A stretch of 64,000 bases of DNA, from NCBI RefSeq assembly GCF_037975245.1, contig NC_092577.1:19838898-19902897 (forward strand), written 5' to 3'. Shown piece by piece: positions 35,226-46,106 of this stretch (positions within the stretch are counted from its first letter, which is position 1; the number at the start of each line of letters is the position of its first letter). Made by a program: the position numbers and the translations under genes. This DNA comes from Apostichopus japonicus. Its lineage: Eukaryota; Echinodermata; Holothuroidea; Aspidochirotida; Stichopodidae. The notes beneath the pieces were generated by a model. It did not search any database and was not told the DNA's origin. It was given only the letters and a program-made list of their open reading frames with translations.

Positions 35226-37020
35226 TAGCAAGGAACCAAAAAACCTGTCTACTTTGCATCCAAGGCTTTCACTGAAACTGAACAAAGGTACGCAAATATA
35301 TAGAGAGAAATGTCGGCTGTAGTCTATGCATGCGGACGTTTCCGCTCATACATATATGGAAAGTGTTTTACTGTCGAATCGGATCATAAGCCACTTGAAA
35401 GGATCAAGTTAAAAAGTCTTGGTGCAGCCCCACCTAGATTACAAAGATTTTTGCTAAGACTACAAAATTACGATGTTCGTTACGATGTTCGTTACAAACC
35501 TGGAAAAGATATGTTGCTAGCCGATGCTCTGTCTCGACTGAATCCATTAGAAGGTGAATCTATCGAGAAAGAGCACGTAGTCGTAAATTTTGTCCAATTT
35601 TCTGATCAAAAGGTAAACGAAATCCAGAGAGGCACAGACTCAGATCTTGAATTAAATGCTCTTAGGGATGTAATCATTCAGGGTTGGCCTGAGAAACGAA
35701 AACAGATCCCAAAGTCATTGCAAAAGTATTGGGCTTTTCGTGCGAATTATCGATCGAAAATGGAGTCATCATGAAAGGTGATAGGCTTATAATTCCTCTT
35801 AGCTTGCAACCTGATATATTAAACCAGATACATGTTGGTCATGAAGGTATAATCAAATGTCAGTTACGTGCCAAAACGTGTGTATTGAAATAATATTAAC
35901 AAGGATATTGAAACTATGGTTAAACAAAATGGCAGATCATTACCACATGAACCTTTAGAACAGTATGAAATTCCTACATGGCCATGGCAGGTGTTGGGGT
36001 CAGATTTATTCTTCATTAATGGCATAGAGTATTTACTTGTGGCCGACTATTACTCCAAATTTTTTATTGTCAAGGAAATATAAAAAGGTCAGTCACAAAG
36101 TAGCAACATTATTGAGTTGTTCAAGGAAATGTTTTCAGAATTTGGCATTCCCGAAAAGCTGATAACTGACAATGGAAGTCAGTACTCTAGCCGTATTTTC
36201 AAGGCTCTTGCGGATGAATGGCTCTTTGAGTATATTACCTCAAGCCCAAGAAGCAAAACAAACAAAATCAGACGTTCACCTAGCCTTACTTGCACTCACA
36301 TGTACTCCAATAGATGCAAAATTGCCACTTTTAAATGGTCGAAAGTACAAGGCAAATTTGCTCACAAGAATAAGTAACAAATCTCCTGACAGAGACGAAG
36401 TTGTAAATCGTTTGCAAGAAAGGCAGTATAAGCTAAAGTATTATCATGATAGAAATGCGAAGATGATGAATCCCTTAAGCCCAGGGCAAAATGTTTATTT
36501 TCAAGACCGGGATAAAGACAAATGATATCCAGGTAAAGTGGTAAATCAAAGGCCCGAACCAAGATCTTATGAAATTGAAACCCCATCAAGAGGTGTACTT
36601 AGAAGAAATCGTAGATATATTAAAGAGGGGGAGAGAAATGTCACATTCAGAAAACCTGATGTTAGTGGACATACATCACATGTCCAAGGGGTTCCAATAG
36701 AGTCACCAAGATCTCTACTTTCAGATGATACTACTCCAAGTACCCAAGACCCTGAAAGTGGAGACGGGGCTGAATACTATTACTTTTTAAGAAAAAGTCA
36801 CCCAGGAAAGAACCTGGGCACGAAAACCAAACTACCAAACGACTGATCCGCTCTCAGCCCCAGCCCCCTTGCATCGGGACTGTGACTGTGTGATCATCGT
36901 CAGGTGTGTATCACCATTCCCGAAGGGAACAGATACTACACATGATCTTAGCCAAAAGGCTGAATACTATTATACACGATCAGGACGTAGAGTGAATCCA
37001 AGAAATGTATTAGATTTATG
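35226..37020 (+). pseudogene. Gypsy-type pol 3' half (RNase H and integrase), broken
   Basis: The fragment starts within RNase H (about 35226) and continues to the C-terminus of pol. RNase H is recognised by the REMSAVVYACGRF and VESDHKPLE boxes and the closing DALSRL. The integrase zinc region is seen near 35790-35880, its first catalytic aspartate in LGSDLFF near 36000, and the second in ITDNGSQYSS near 36165. Lesions include an in-frame TAG in RNase H near 35300, a stop near 35772, frameshifts near 35885 and 36240, and loss of sequence after the second aspartate. A 175 bp SINE interrupts the C-terminal tail at 36783. The upstream half of the element is absent. Confidence 0.85.
36783..36957 (-). 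mobile_element. U2 snRNA-headed SINE, copy 1
   Basis: A 175 bp insertion in Gypsy pol flanked by a 15 bp direct repeat (36768-36782 and 36958-36972). On the minus strand its 5' head reads TTTTGGCTAAGATCA then GTGTAGTATCTGTTC, matching the 5' part of U2 snRNA, including the branch-site-pairing segment, with one or two changes. The body is unrelated to U2. The 3' end has a hairpin (CCCAGG..CCTGGG) and finishes CTTAAAAAG without a poly(A) tail. SINEs with U1/U2 heads are known as a class (SINEU, crocodilians; from memory). The shared TAAAAAG end points to the LINE in this window as mobiliser. Confidence 0.82.
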
Positions 37021-37094
37021 AATACGTTCACAAGGTGAAAGTTGTTTATTAAGCCCTAAGTTTTTAATAAGTGTCCTTAAGTGCAAAAGAGGGA

Positions 37095-37270
37095 TGTGAT
37101 GTGATGTTACATAACTTTATGTAAAACTGTTACGTGTACATGTTATGCGAGTAGACCAATCAGAAGTGTCCAACCAGTGATATATAAGCAGTACATCAAA
37201 AGGCGTGTGCTTCCACTTCACTTTCCTACTTCCTGTCTCTAAGTTGTGTATCCGTGCTCATTAAATATGT

Positions 37271-37307
<37 letters not shown>

Positions 37308-37308
37308 A
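37095..37308 (+). repeat. Probable Gypsy LTR (3' LTR of the upstream fragment)
   Basis: A purine tract AAAAGAGGGA ends at 37094, the position and form of a polypurine tract. The following DNA begins TGTGATGTGATGTTAC and carries a TATA-like GATATATAAGCAG near 37180 and an ATTAAA signal near 37261, then a (TA)n run at 37270-37297. This is the organisation of an LTR. The right boundary is masked by the LINE insertion at 37320. No second LTR copy is seen in the window. Confidence 0.6.
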
Positions 37309-37535
37309 TACAATGAAGTTGGCAGTTGGCTTTCGTGGAGTGCGGACGTGTTTTCGCTCTCGCTCTTCATCTGTTACAGCTGTTATTGTACTGTGCTGTG
37401 CTATACTTCCCGCCAGACGGGTGTGATAGCTTGTGTTCGTGTGTTTTCCTCAGTTCGTATATCGTTTGTTGTTTCACTATCCTGTCTTTTGTTTGTTTTG
37501 TGTTACTCCCCTGTGGCCTAGCCACCTTCGGTATC

Positions 37536-38627
37536 ATGGCATCGCGCCGTGATTCTCGGATAGTTAAGTTGTCGTTCACCGGTGAACAAGCTGTTCCACC
37601 GGTGCAAGTTTTTAGTATTTTGAAGAGCAAGGGTGTTGTTGTGCCTGGAGAGGTTGATGCTTTGCAAGCTCTCCAGGGTCGTAATACGTACGATTTACGT
37701 TTTACCAGTGACGTGGCCCGTCAGAAAGGTGTCACGTTGCTGAGTAACGTCGAGGGGATGACAGTTACTCCATACGAGCGATCCGTATGGGTAACTATCA
37801 TCCACGTAGGACTAGAGGTGCGGCAGGAACTTGTCGTAACGGTTTTGGGTCGGTTCGGGGCTGTCAAGGCTGCCAAAATGTGCTCCTATGCACAAGCCCC
37901 TGGGGTGTTGAACGGGCACCGACAGGTTCGGATCGACCTGAAACAGGACATTCCCTCCTTCCTGTTTATAGCAGGGCATAAAGCCCACGTGCGGTATCCC
38001 GGTCAGCCCCGTACCTGCTTCAGGTGTGGGGAGACCGGGCACGAAGCCAAGGGCTGCCCAAACAAGAAATGTGGGCGCTGCCTTCGTCTTGGGCATGATA
38101 GCACCGCTTGCCCAAACGAGGTTGTGTGCTCACTATGTGGGAAGGAGGGACATGTCTTTCGAGCTTGTCCCTCCTCTTATGTCTCTAGGACTAAGAGTGG
38201 GGGTAAGTCAAGTTCCGATGCACCTACTACTTCACGAGAGGAGGGGGAATCTGGTGGGATTTTACCCTCCCCTGCACCTGGTTCACCCTCCCCCGTCGTT
38301 GCAGACCCCAACCCCGTGCCCGCACCGAGAAAGTCTCCACCAGCTTCCCCCATCAACTCGTCCAGTTCCGTCCCCAGTCCGCCGCCGGTATCGCCAGATC
38401 CGGAGGCTTTGTCTGACGGAGAATCGGTGGTCATCGATTCTCCGGAGGTTCTGTCTGACAGCGACTCCGGTGAATCGGTGATCAGCGAGCCGAAACGTGC
38501 CACTGGGACGAGCTGGTACGACGAAATGGGGGAACCCTCTCTTAAAAGGTCGGCTTCAAGTGACGACTCGGACGACGATATGTCGTCAAGGGCGCGCTTG
38601 AAGCTTACGGAATCGTCGTCTTCGTAG
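37536..38627 (+). CDS. LINE ORF1, CCHC zinc-knuckle RNA-binding protein
   Basis: A 363-residue protein, start chosen at the ATG at 37536 because the related copies also begin MA[A/S]RRDS[R/K]IV. The frame is open further upstream but only from a TTG inside the leader. Residues 1-160 form a conserved globular part. Three tandem CX2CX4HX4C knuckles follow at about 165-215 (CFRCGETGHEAKGC, CGRCLRLGHDSTAC, CSLCGKEGHVFRAC). The last ~140 residues are a proline-, serine- and acidic-rich tail. It should coat LINE RNA. ORF2 starts 20 bp after its stop, so re-initiation or termination-coupled translation is likely. Confidence 0.92.
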   Translation: MASRRDSRIVKLSFTGEQAVPPVQVFSILKSKGVVVPGEVDALQALQGRNTYDLRFTSDVARQKGVTLLSNVEGMTVTPYERSVWVTIIHVGLEVRQELVVTVLGRFGAVKAAKMCSYAQAPGVLNGHRQVRIDLKQDIPSFLFIAGHKAHVRYPGQPRTCFRCGETGHEAKGCPNKKCGRCLRLGHDSTACPNEVVCSLCGKEGHVFRACPSSYVSRTKSGGKSSSDAPTTSREEGESGGILPSPAPGSPSPVVADPNPVPAPRKSPPASPINSSSSVPSPPPVSPDPEALSDGESVVIDSPEVLSDSDSGESVISEPKRATGTSWYDEMGEPSLKRSASSDDSDDDMSSRARLKLTESSSS

Positions 38628-38647
38628 TTTTGCCCCACTGCCCTCTC

Positions 38648-41600
38648 ATGGCCCATACACTTTCAGTTGCCACTTTGAACGTGAATGGCATGAGGGATCA
38701 TCGCAAGCGCAGTCGCATTTTCCAATATTGTAAATCAATGGAGGTCGACTGCGTTTGCCTGCAAGAAACACATATTTTGGAAGAAGATGTCCCTCTATGG
38801 GCTTATGAGTGGGGTGGTGAGCTGCATGCTTCGTTTGGTTCGTCTTCATCCTGTGGCACTGTCATCCTTCTGTCAGCTCGTCAGGCGGGTTGTGCCACTA
38901 GGGTGGAGACGGATCACGAGGGCCGATTGGTTTGCATTCTATTCAAGTATCCACAGGGTAACATCGCCATTTGCAATGTGTATGCTCCCAATCGGCCTTC
39001 TGCTAGACGAGATTTTTTTAACACGCTGCCTTCCTTTGTTCCTGGTAGTGCGCCGTGTGTCATGGTCGGAGACTTTAACTGTGTCCCAGACTCGGGTCTT
39101 GACAGACTCGGAACTTCTGTGTCTGCAAGTCCCGACGCTGGGATCACAGAATTGGACAGATTCACTTCGGCACACCTTTTAGCCGATGTCTGGAGGCATA
39201 TGCACCCGTGTAGTACGGGGTATACGTGGGTGAGGCCTAACGGAGAAGATGCCTCCAGGATAGATCGAGTGTATGCGCCCGTAAGTTTTACATTTTCGGG
39301 TTGCGAGACGCTCAGCTGTCCGCTCTCTGACCATGACACTGTAGTAGCACGTTTTGTTTTGCCTTCCATTTTCCCCATCGGGCGGGGCCTATGGAAGCTT
39401 AACTGTCGGATTCTTGGCGAGGCAGAGTTCCGCCAGGGTTTCGAGACCAGGTACAAAGGATGGCAAACATTGAAGCCGGCCTTTGCTTCTACATCCCAAT
39501 GGTGGGATGAGGTCAAGTTGCGCATCAAACGCTACGCAATTCAGTATTGCGTGACCCGCGCACGGCGTCGAAGAGAAAAATTCTCGAAGCTGTGCGCGGA
39601 GGTGAAGTTTGGCGACCCTTCGGCAGTCATCGCTTTGCAGACTTATCTCGATGGAAAGTACCACGGTGCCCGCGTCAGGGCCCGTGTCGAAGCGGTGGAA
39701 GCCGAGGAGCGCCCTTCACTGAGGTTTTACCAGTCCGTTAGCTCATCGGCAGGTGACAGACGCGTCCCGTCTGTACGCGCTACTGATGGGACCGTGGTTA
39801 GTGACCCTCACGGCATTGTCCGCGTATATAAAGAGTACTATTCGAGTTTGTTTACGCGTGGCAATGTCGACTTGTCGGCACAGGCTGATTTATTGAGGGG
39901 AATCTCAAAAACCGTTCCCCACGATGTCAATGATATTTTGGGGGGCGAAATAACCACTGTTGAGCTTTGGAAGGCGCTTTCGAAGATGAAGAATGGCAAG
40001 TCCCCGGGTTCGGACGGGCTTCCGAGGGAGTTCTACCGAACCTTCTGGGCAATAATAGGACCCGACATCAGAGCCGTCTTCGAGGACGCCTTCCAAAACG
40101 GACTGTTAAACCAAAGTCAACGTCTGGGCATGATTACTTTGCTGCCCAAGTCTGGGGACCCCTTGGATCCCCGTAACAAGCGTCCGATCACCTTGTTAAA
40201 TGTGGACTACAAGTTGCTGGCTAAGGCTTTGTGCAACCGCCTTGCACTGGCTATGCCGCATCTTGTGGGTGATCTCCAGACTTGTGCAGTGAAGGGTCAT
40301 TGCATCCAGCAGAACTTGTGGTTGATGCGCGACTTGACCGACTTTGTTATTGAGCGTGATCTGCCATGTGCATTGGTGTCTCTGGACCAGCAGAAGGCCT
40401 TTGACATGGTGGATCGCGGTTTTTTAATGAATGTATTGGAGACGTTTCAGTTGCACCCGGTTTTTCGTAATTGGATTTCTGTTTTGTATGAAGAAAGTTT
40501 CAGTTCTGTTATCGTAAATGGGTTTTGTTCGGAGGTTTTTAACGTAGAGAGGGGGGTGCGCCAGGGGTGCCCTCTGTCTCCATTACTTTATGTTTTGTTT
40601 AGCGAGTCCCTCTCTCGTCTTTTGGAAAGGGACTCCAGACTTGTTCCATTCGTTGTGCCAGGGGGTGCCAAAGTGAAATGCGCTCAATATGCAGATGACG
40701 TGACATGTGTTGTTTCGAGTCTGGGCTCCTTTCGCGCACTCTCGCAGGATTTATCTATTTTTGAGAGCTACCGGGGCGATGTTGAATCCAGAAAAGACAA
40801 AGGGCCTTCGTCTTGGTAGCTGGAGATACAGAGACTTACCATTCGGTGCGTCGTGGTCGGATCAGAATATCAAAATTAATGGTATATGGTTCGGCTACGA
40901 TGCACCTGGTGATGTCACCTGGAGCGAGAGGGCTGAGGTATTTGAGAGCAGGCTCGAAACCTTTGGCACCCGCTGGCTTTCGATCCTAGGGAAAGTCACC
41001 GTAGTTAATCGTTTTGTTTCGCCCATCTTGTGGTACCCGGGCGCGGTGTATCCAATTCCGCGTCGCGTCCTGGTGCGGTTGGAGAGAGCGATATTTTCAT
41101 TTATTTGGTCGGGTGGTACAGAGCTTGTCAAAAGGGCGGTAATGTACCAAAAACTGGAGAAGGGTGGGTTAGGGGTGGTTCATCTGGGAAGTAAGTTAAC
41201 TTGTTTGTTATTTAAGCAGTTGTTTGTAGCGGTAACTGACCCAGGGTTGCCTTGTTCATATTTTGTACGTTTTTGGGGCGGTTTGCACCTGCGTCGATGG
41301 GTCCCGGCGCTGTTTAGCAACAGAGAACCGCATAGTAGTACTCCAAACAGTGTGGTGCGTGTCATTTGCTCCGCTCTGATTGAGTTGCCCCCTGTTGACC
41401 TGTCACAGCCGGCCCTCGTTCACAGTTCGTTGCGGGATAGGGCCTTGAATGCAATTTTTGTACAGGGACGTCATCCTGTCGAAGTATGGCGTTCGGTGCA
41501 TTCAAGGCTGAATGGTTGCAGGCTCCGTGACCTTGCATGGAGAATTGCACACGGTGCCTTGGTGACCAATCTGAAAAGGTATCACTGGCGATTGGGTGAT

Positions 41601-42038
41601 GGACTGTGCCCGAGGACCGGCTGTGACAGCTTAGAGAGTACTGCCCATGTTTTTCGGCATTGCCCCTTTGTTTTGAACTTGTGGGAGTGGTTTCAGTCCT
41701 GGACCGACCGTTTAACGGGAGACCGTTCCTGGTCGGTAGGACAGGGTTTTGTTTTGTATGGATTAGATCCTCCAGTTTGTTCCGTTGCTGTGTTGCAGCG
41801 TATTATTTATGTTTGTTCTGTTGTAAAAAAACTTATTTGGAGGAATAGATGTGATGTTGTTTTTAGGGGGAAATTTGCCAGTTGGCAGGCAGTCCTGGAG
41901 GCGGTGAAGTCTGACATTCGCCTTCAGGTCGAAGGCGATTTTCGCCGTTTATCTAGGGCTGCCTTTTTTGGACGGTGGTGTGCTGGGGAAGGGTGTTTTG
42001 TTTCGCTGCGTGCTGGTCGTCCTTTTGTAGTTTTTTAA
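38648..42038 (+). pseudogene. LINE ORF2, endonuclease and reverse transcriptase, one 2 bp frameshift
   Basis: The first ATG in frame is 38648 (MAHTLSVATLNVNG). The APE-type endonuclease covers about residues 1-230, with TLNVNGM, VCLQETH, VGDFNC, DRVYAP and SDHDTV visible. RT follows, with GKSPGSDGLP, LDQQKAFDMVD, RQGCPLSPLLY and the active site QYADDV near 40690. A 2 bp loss in an AG run at 40763-40768 shifts the frame, and the rest continues in another frame (to 42038), ending in a C-terminal cysteine-histidine motif (CPRTGC..HVFRHCPF). The homologous spot in the copy near 62040 keeps the extra AG. The enzyme nicks DNA and primes cDNA on the target. Confidence 0.9.
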
Positions 42039-42545
42039 TATTTCAGTGGGGGGTTGGGCGTTTTGTCTCTGCAGGTCGGTGAGCGTATGTACTCTTTTTG
42101 GCTCGCTTGACCTGAGGTTCGTTTGTAAGAATGGGATGGTTTGGTAGTGCCGTTTGGCCGTGACGTTTTGTATCCCGTATGACGGGTCACGTAAAAAGTA
42201 CAATGAAGTCAGAGACTTCTTTGATATGTCCACCCAAGTCAGAAACATTACAATGTTTCGGTCGTGAATTGGTAAGATTTAAACTGTTCTCATGGCTGCC
42301 GTTCCACCACCTGCGTATTTTCTACCTACACCCGGTACAATGGAAACAAGTGTTTGATAATTATTAACTTGCAGCGGGAGGTGATGCCTACACTCCTGCC
42401 CGAAAGAAGGCATTATTACTGCATTGTTTGGGAACTGAGGGGCAAAGAATATATTACTCTCTGGACCAAGCTAATACTAATACAGCTTCTACAATCGCCC
42501 CGAGTACTACAATTACGCCGCCTACTACCACAGCAACGACAGGTA

Positions 42546-42703
42546 CTTTTTAAGAAAAAGTCACCCAGGAAAGAACCTGGGCACGAAAACCAAACTACCA
42601 AACGACTGATCCGCTCTCAGCCCCAGTCCCCTTGCATCGTGACTGTGTGATCATCGTCAGGTGTGTATCACCATTCCCGAGGGGAACAGATACTACACAT
42701 GAT
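42546..42703 (-). mobile_element. U2 snRNA-headed SINE, copy 2 (5' truncated)
   Basis: A 158 bp insertion in the second Gypsy flanked by a 17 bp direct repeat (42529-42545 and 42704-42720). It is nearly identical to copy 1 at 36783-36957 over its whole length but stops at ATCATGTGTAGTATC on the minus strand, lacking about the first 14-17 nt of the U2-like head. A different target, a different duplication and 5' truncation are what target-primed reverse transcription produces. It also differs by a 6 bp gap in the body. Confidence 0.88.
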
Positions 42704-44309
42704 CACAGCAACGACAGGTAATATCGACAACACTTCTTGCGAGAAGGCTTACAACAACCTGCAAAGTTCTTGACGACGTATTCGAAGGAACAAATTCCAG
42801 TTCTGGGTACATTCTATACGGTAAAGTTGGGTTCAAAGTCGCTGAACGCTCACATATACGTTGTCGACATACCTACTGGAACGCCATTACTCGGCATCGA
42901 TCTAATCAAGTCTCTTGATCTTCAAATTACTGGAGGCCAGGTCAAAATACAACGTGTAGAAGACTACTCTAGCTGGCGACCATGATCAAGGACTAACGAG
43001 CCAGGTGACTGATGAATTCCCGATACTGTTCTCTTGAAGTTTGGGCAGAGCTCACAATTTCCGAGTCAAAACACGACAAGACGTCACCCCGGTCGCACAG
43101 AAGCTACGCAGATTGCCATTTTCTGTTCGAGACAAAGTTACAACTGAACTGAAAACACTTGAAAATGAAGGTATCATTGAGAGAATTTATGCTAGTGAAT
43201 GGGTTTTTTACCCATAGTTGTGGTTGGGAAAAAGTGTGGTAAAATTAGGCTTTGTATTGACCTAAGGGAGGCAAATTAGGCAGTAATCGTGGATTGTTGT
43301 TCAATAATTTGCAAGGGGCTAAAATCTAAATTAGACTCTAAATTAGGGCTCTAAATTAGACTTACCCTCGGCCTACCACCAACTAGAGTTGAGTGAAGAT
43401 AGTAGGGATATTACAGCATTTATAACACATGAGGGGTTATATAGATTCAAAAGAGTATGTTTCGGATTAGCATCTGCTCCGTCGGCATTCCAAAAAATTA
43501 TGAGCTCGATATTAGTGGGATTGCCAGGGGTTGAGTGTTACTTGTTGAGTGAGACTACTGAAGTAAGTCATCATGAGAATTTGTCTACAGTCCTTGCTAA
43601 GTTACAAGCAGCAGGGTTACGTCTTAACATTTAAAAGTGTGAGGTCGATCTGAATTCACTTACCTACTTAGGCCATACTATTTCAGGTGAAGGGCTTACA
43701 CCAGATCAAAGTCATGTTGAGGCCATACTTAAAGCGCCTGCCCCCACTGACCTCACTACATTGAGATCTGCACTTGGTTTGTGTAACTATTATGCAAAAT
43801 TTGTACCCAATTATGCTACAGTTGTAGAACCATTACGGATTTTGTTACGCAAAGATACCCCATTTAACTGGGGGAAGAACAAAAAAGAGTTTAATTGTCA
43901 CAACTGATGCATCAAATTATGGAATTGGTGGATTTCTGAGCCAAGTTAAGTATGGCCAGGAATTCCCAATTGCCTTCGCTTAGAAAACGTTGACTTCTGC
44001 GGAACGCAAATACTCTGCTGGAGAAAAGGAGGCTTTGGCTTGCGTCTGGGCTTGCAATAAGTGGTTTACGTACTTGTGGGGTAGACATTTTACACTGCGC
44101 ACTGACCATCAAGCATTTGTTACGCTACTAAACACAAGTAGTACAGGTAGACAACCTATGGTCTGCACAATTGCTACACATTGCTATACATTTGAGTATC
44201 AAGCAGGTAAACACAACTTTGTGGCAGATGCACTGTTGAGACTGCCCACAAATGTTGATGCAGAGATTGCTAGTTGTGATGAAGATACTGAAGAGTTTGT
44301 TTTGAGCTG

Positions 44310-44419
44310 CATACAAGCTGTTATGAAGGATAATAGTAGTGTTTCCTATCAAGAATTAGAGATGCATACAAGCTGTTATGAAGGATAATAGTAGTGTTTC
44401 CTATCAAGAATTAGAGAAA
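44310..44419. repeat. 55 bp tandem duplication inside Gypsy pol
   Basis: The sequence starting CATACAAGCTGTTATG at 44310 repeats at 44365 with no visible change. As 55 is not a multiple of three, it shifts the frame between RNase H and integrase. The perfect match shows it is recent relative to the other lesions. Confidence 0.92.
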
Positions 44420-45768
44420 GCTACAATTGCTGATTCAGTTTTACAAAACGTTAAATCATATATCATTAATGGTTCGCCTGCTGATAAAAAGAGTGTCAGA
44501 TAGGATTTAAAACCATACTTTATGTTACAGGATGAATTATCTGAAGCAAATGAATGCATTATGCGAGGGGAACCAGTTATAATTCCAAGAGCGTTACAGA
44601 GCAAAATAATAAAGCATGCGCATTCTGCTCATCAGGGCATTGTACGCACCAAGAGCAGGGTAACATATTTATATTGGTTTCCGGGGATGGATAAGTTACT
44701 GGAAGAAATGATAACAAACTGTCATGCTTATCAGGAGAATCACCATACATCTCCCACCCCCCCCCCTACAGCCAGTAGAATTCCCATCTCAACCATGGAC
44801 AAAACTTGCCATAGACATTACAGGTCCATTTCAATTAGCACCATATGAATGCAGATTTGCTATCGTGGTGATAGAGTACTACAGCAAATGGCCAGAGATC
44901 GCATTCGCTCCCACAGTGACTAGCATAACTGTGGTGACCGTTCTAAAGAGATTATTTGCTACAGAGGGTATTCCTGCAGAAATTGTGTCAGACTTATTTG
45001 CTGAAGAATGGCATTAACCAAACCAAATCTTCATTGTATTACCCGCAAGCCAATGGAGAAGTCGAACGTTTTAATAGGGTACTTAAATCCAACTTTCAAA
45101 TGACTGCAAGAAAGGGAAGATTGGCGTGAAACTACACTACAATTGCTCACCACGTATAGATCTACTACCCATCAAACTACAGGATACTCCCCTTCTGAAT
45201 TATTACATGGGAGGAAAATGATTACATGTTAAAGGAGTTAATGATTTTACTGAGGTTCAAGTTGATAACCAAGAGCTGAAAGATTTAAAGGGTTAAAATT
45301 AAACAAAACAAGTCTAAAATTTATGCTGACACCAAAAGGAATGCTAAGGATCCAAACATAAAAGTTGGAGATTTTTTTAGAGTTAGGAGACAGAGAAAAG
45401 GTCTTAAAGGTCAAAGTAAATTTAGTGCACCTATGAAGGTTATCAGACAAAGAGGCAAAGCTACTTTCCAACTGGAAATTATAGTACCTGCAATGCATTT
45501 CATCTTTCACCATGTCCTCCAGATAGTATTGAAGATAAAACTAGTGTAGAACATACAGTTCCACACGACTCCAACAATGAGCCAGTACCCAGAAGGAGTC
45601 AAAGAACAACTTATGAGCCTGCATACTTGAAGGAGCATGTGAGATCTTAAAGGAGTATTTGATATTTTAGAACCTTAAAGGAGTATGATTTTTCAAAATA
45701 CCAGTAGTGCTGAATCATAAGAACAGTGATTTATTTTTACTAACTACAACTCGTTCATACAGTATGTT

Positions 45769-46098
45769 CAAGGGCGTAGGAACCGGGGGTTGGGGGGCGC
45801 CCCCAGTGAAAAATGTGAAGGGGCGGAAGTATCATTCCGCCCCCCCCCGCTTCGCAAGTCAGAATACCCTTTTCATTTCCAAATGAGGAAAAAAATGTCA
45901 TTACGAGCACCAAATTGCATCTAAGCCCAGGTGAAAATACAAAATTAAGTTTAAAAAATGGAGTCGGTGTTGAAGTGTGCTATATTGCACCAAATTGCAT
46001 CTGAGGCCACCTGGAAATGCAAAAAAAATCCAAACGGGAGGGGGATACCCCTCCCCTTAGACCCCTCCCCCACTCAAAAGTACCTTTGTACGCCACTG
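45769..46098. mobile_element. hAT-like MITE, copy 2
   Basis: A 330 bp relative of the element at 1091-1434, flanked by its own exact 8 bp duplication AGTATGTT (45761-45768 and 46099-46106). Ends: CAAGGGCGTAGGAACC and, on the other strand, CAGTGGCGTACAAAGG. No coding capacity. Confidence 0.87.
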
Positions 46099-46106
46099 AG
46101 TATGTT

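Larger units (their letters stand above)
37320..42198 (+). mobile_element. Near-full-length zinc-knuckle LINE (L1/Tx1-like)
   Basis: The 4.9 kb element has an exact 11 bp target duplication TACAATGAAGT (37309-37319 and 42199-42209). It has a 5' leader (37320-37535), ORF1, a 20 bp gap, ORF2 and a short 3' UTR with a hairpin (CCCGT..ACGGG, about 42173-42185), ending GTAAAAAG rather than poly(A). The gag-like ORF1 with CCHC knuckles plus an APE-type endonuclease and RT fit the L1/Tx1 group. The only lesion found in its coding is a 2 bp deletion in ORF2. Related copies in the window are at 48180-50095, 54340-54515, 56197-58003 and 60605-62243. Confidence 0.93.
42290..45655 (+). pseudogene. Second Gypsy element (gag remnant, protease, RT, RNase H, integrase), heavily broken
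   Basis: A gag remnant starts near 42291. A protease piece with TPLLGIDLIKSL ends at 42985. RT is recognised at 43040-43720 (FKRVCFGLASAPSAFQ); the active-site YxDD is replaced by unrelated residues near 43543. RNase H spans about 43890-44250 (TTDASNYGIGGF, EKEALACVW, LRTDHQAF). Integrase spans 44400-45230 with the HH half of its zinc site, AIDITGPF and a damaged second catalytic motif (VSDLF). Lesions are numerous: stops, frameshifts, a 55 bp tandem duplication at 44310-44419 and a SINE insertion at 42546. RNase H differs clearly from the fragment at 35.2 kb, so the two are different families. No 3' LTR is found. Confidence 0.85.

Noticed and set aside
36870-36960. A U2 snRNA gene
   Set aside because: Only the first ~35 nt match U2. 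The Sm site and 3' stem-loops are absent, and the segment is flanked by target duplications, so it is a SINE head.
37270-37300. LINE target specificity for (TA)n microsatellites
   Set aside because: The TA run lies next to one 5' junction, but the target duplication itself is TACAATGAAGT and the other copies have no TA run nearby.
37095-45655. One Gypsy element from 35.2 to 45.6 kb interrupted by the LINE
   Set aside because: RNase H and integrase occur twice and are clearly different, so these are two families; the order (pol end, LTR, LINE, gag, pol) does not fit one element.
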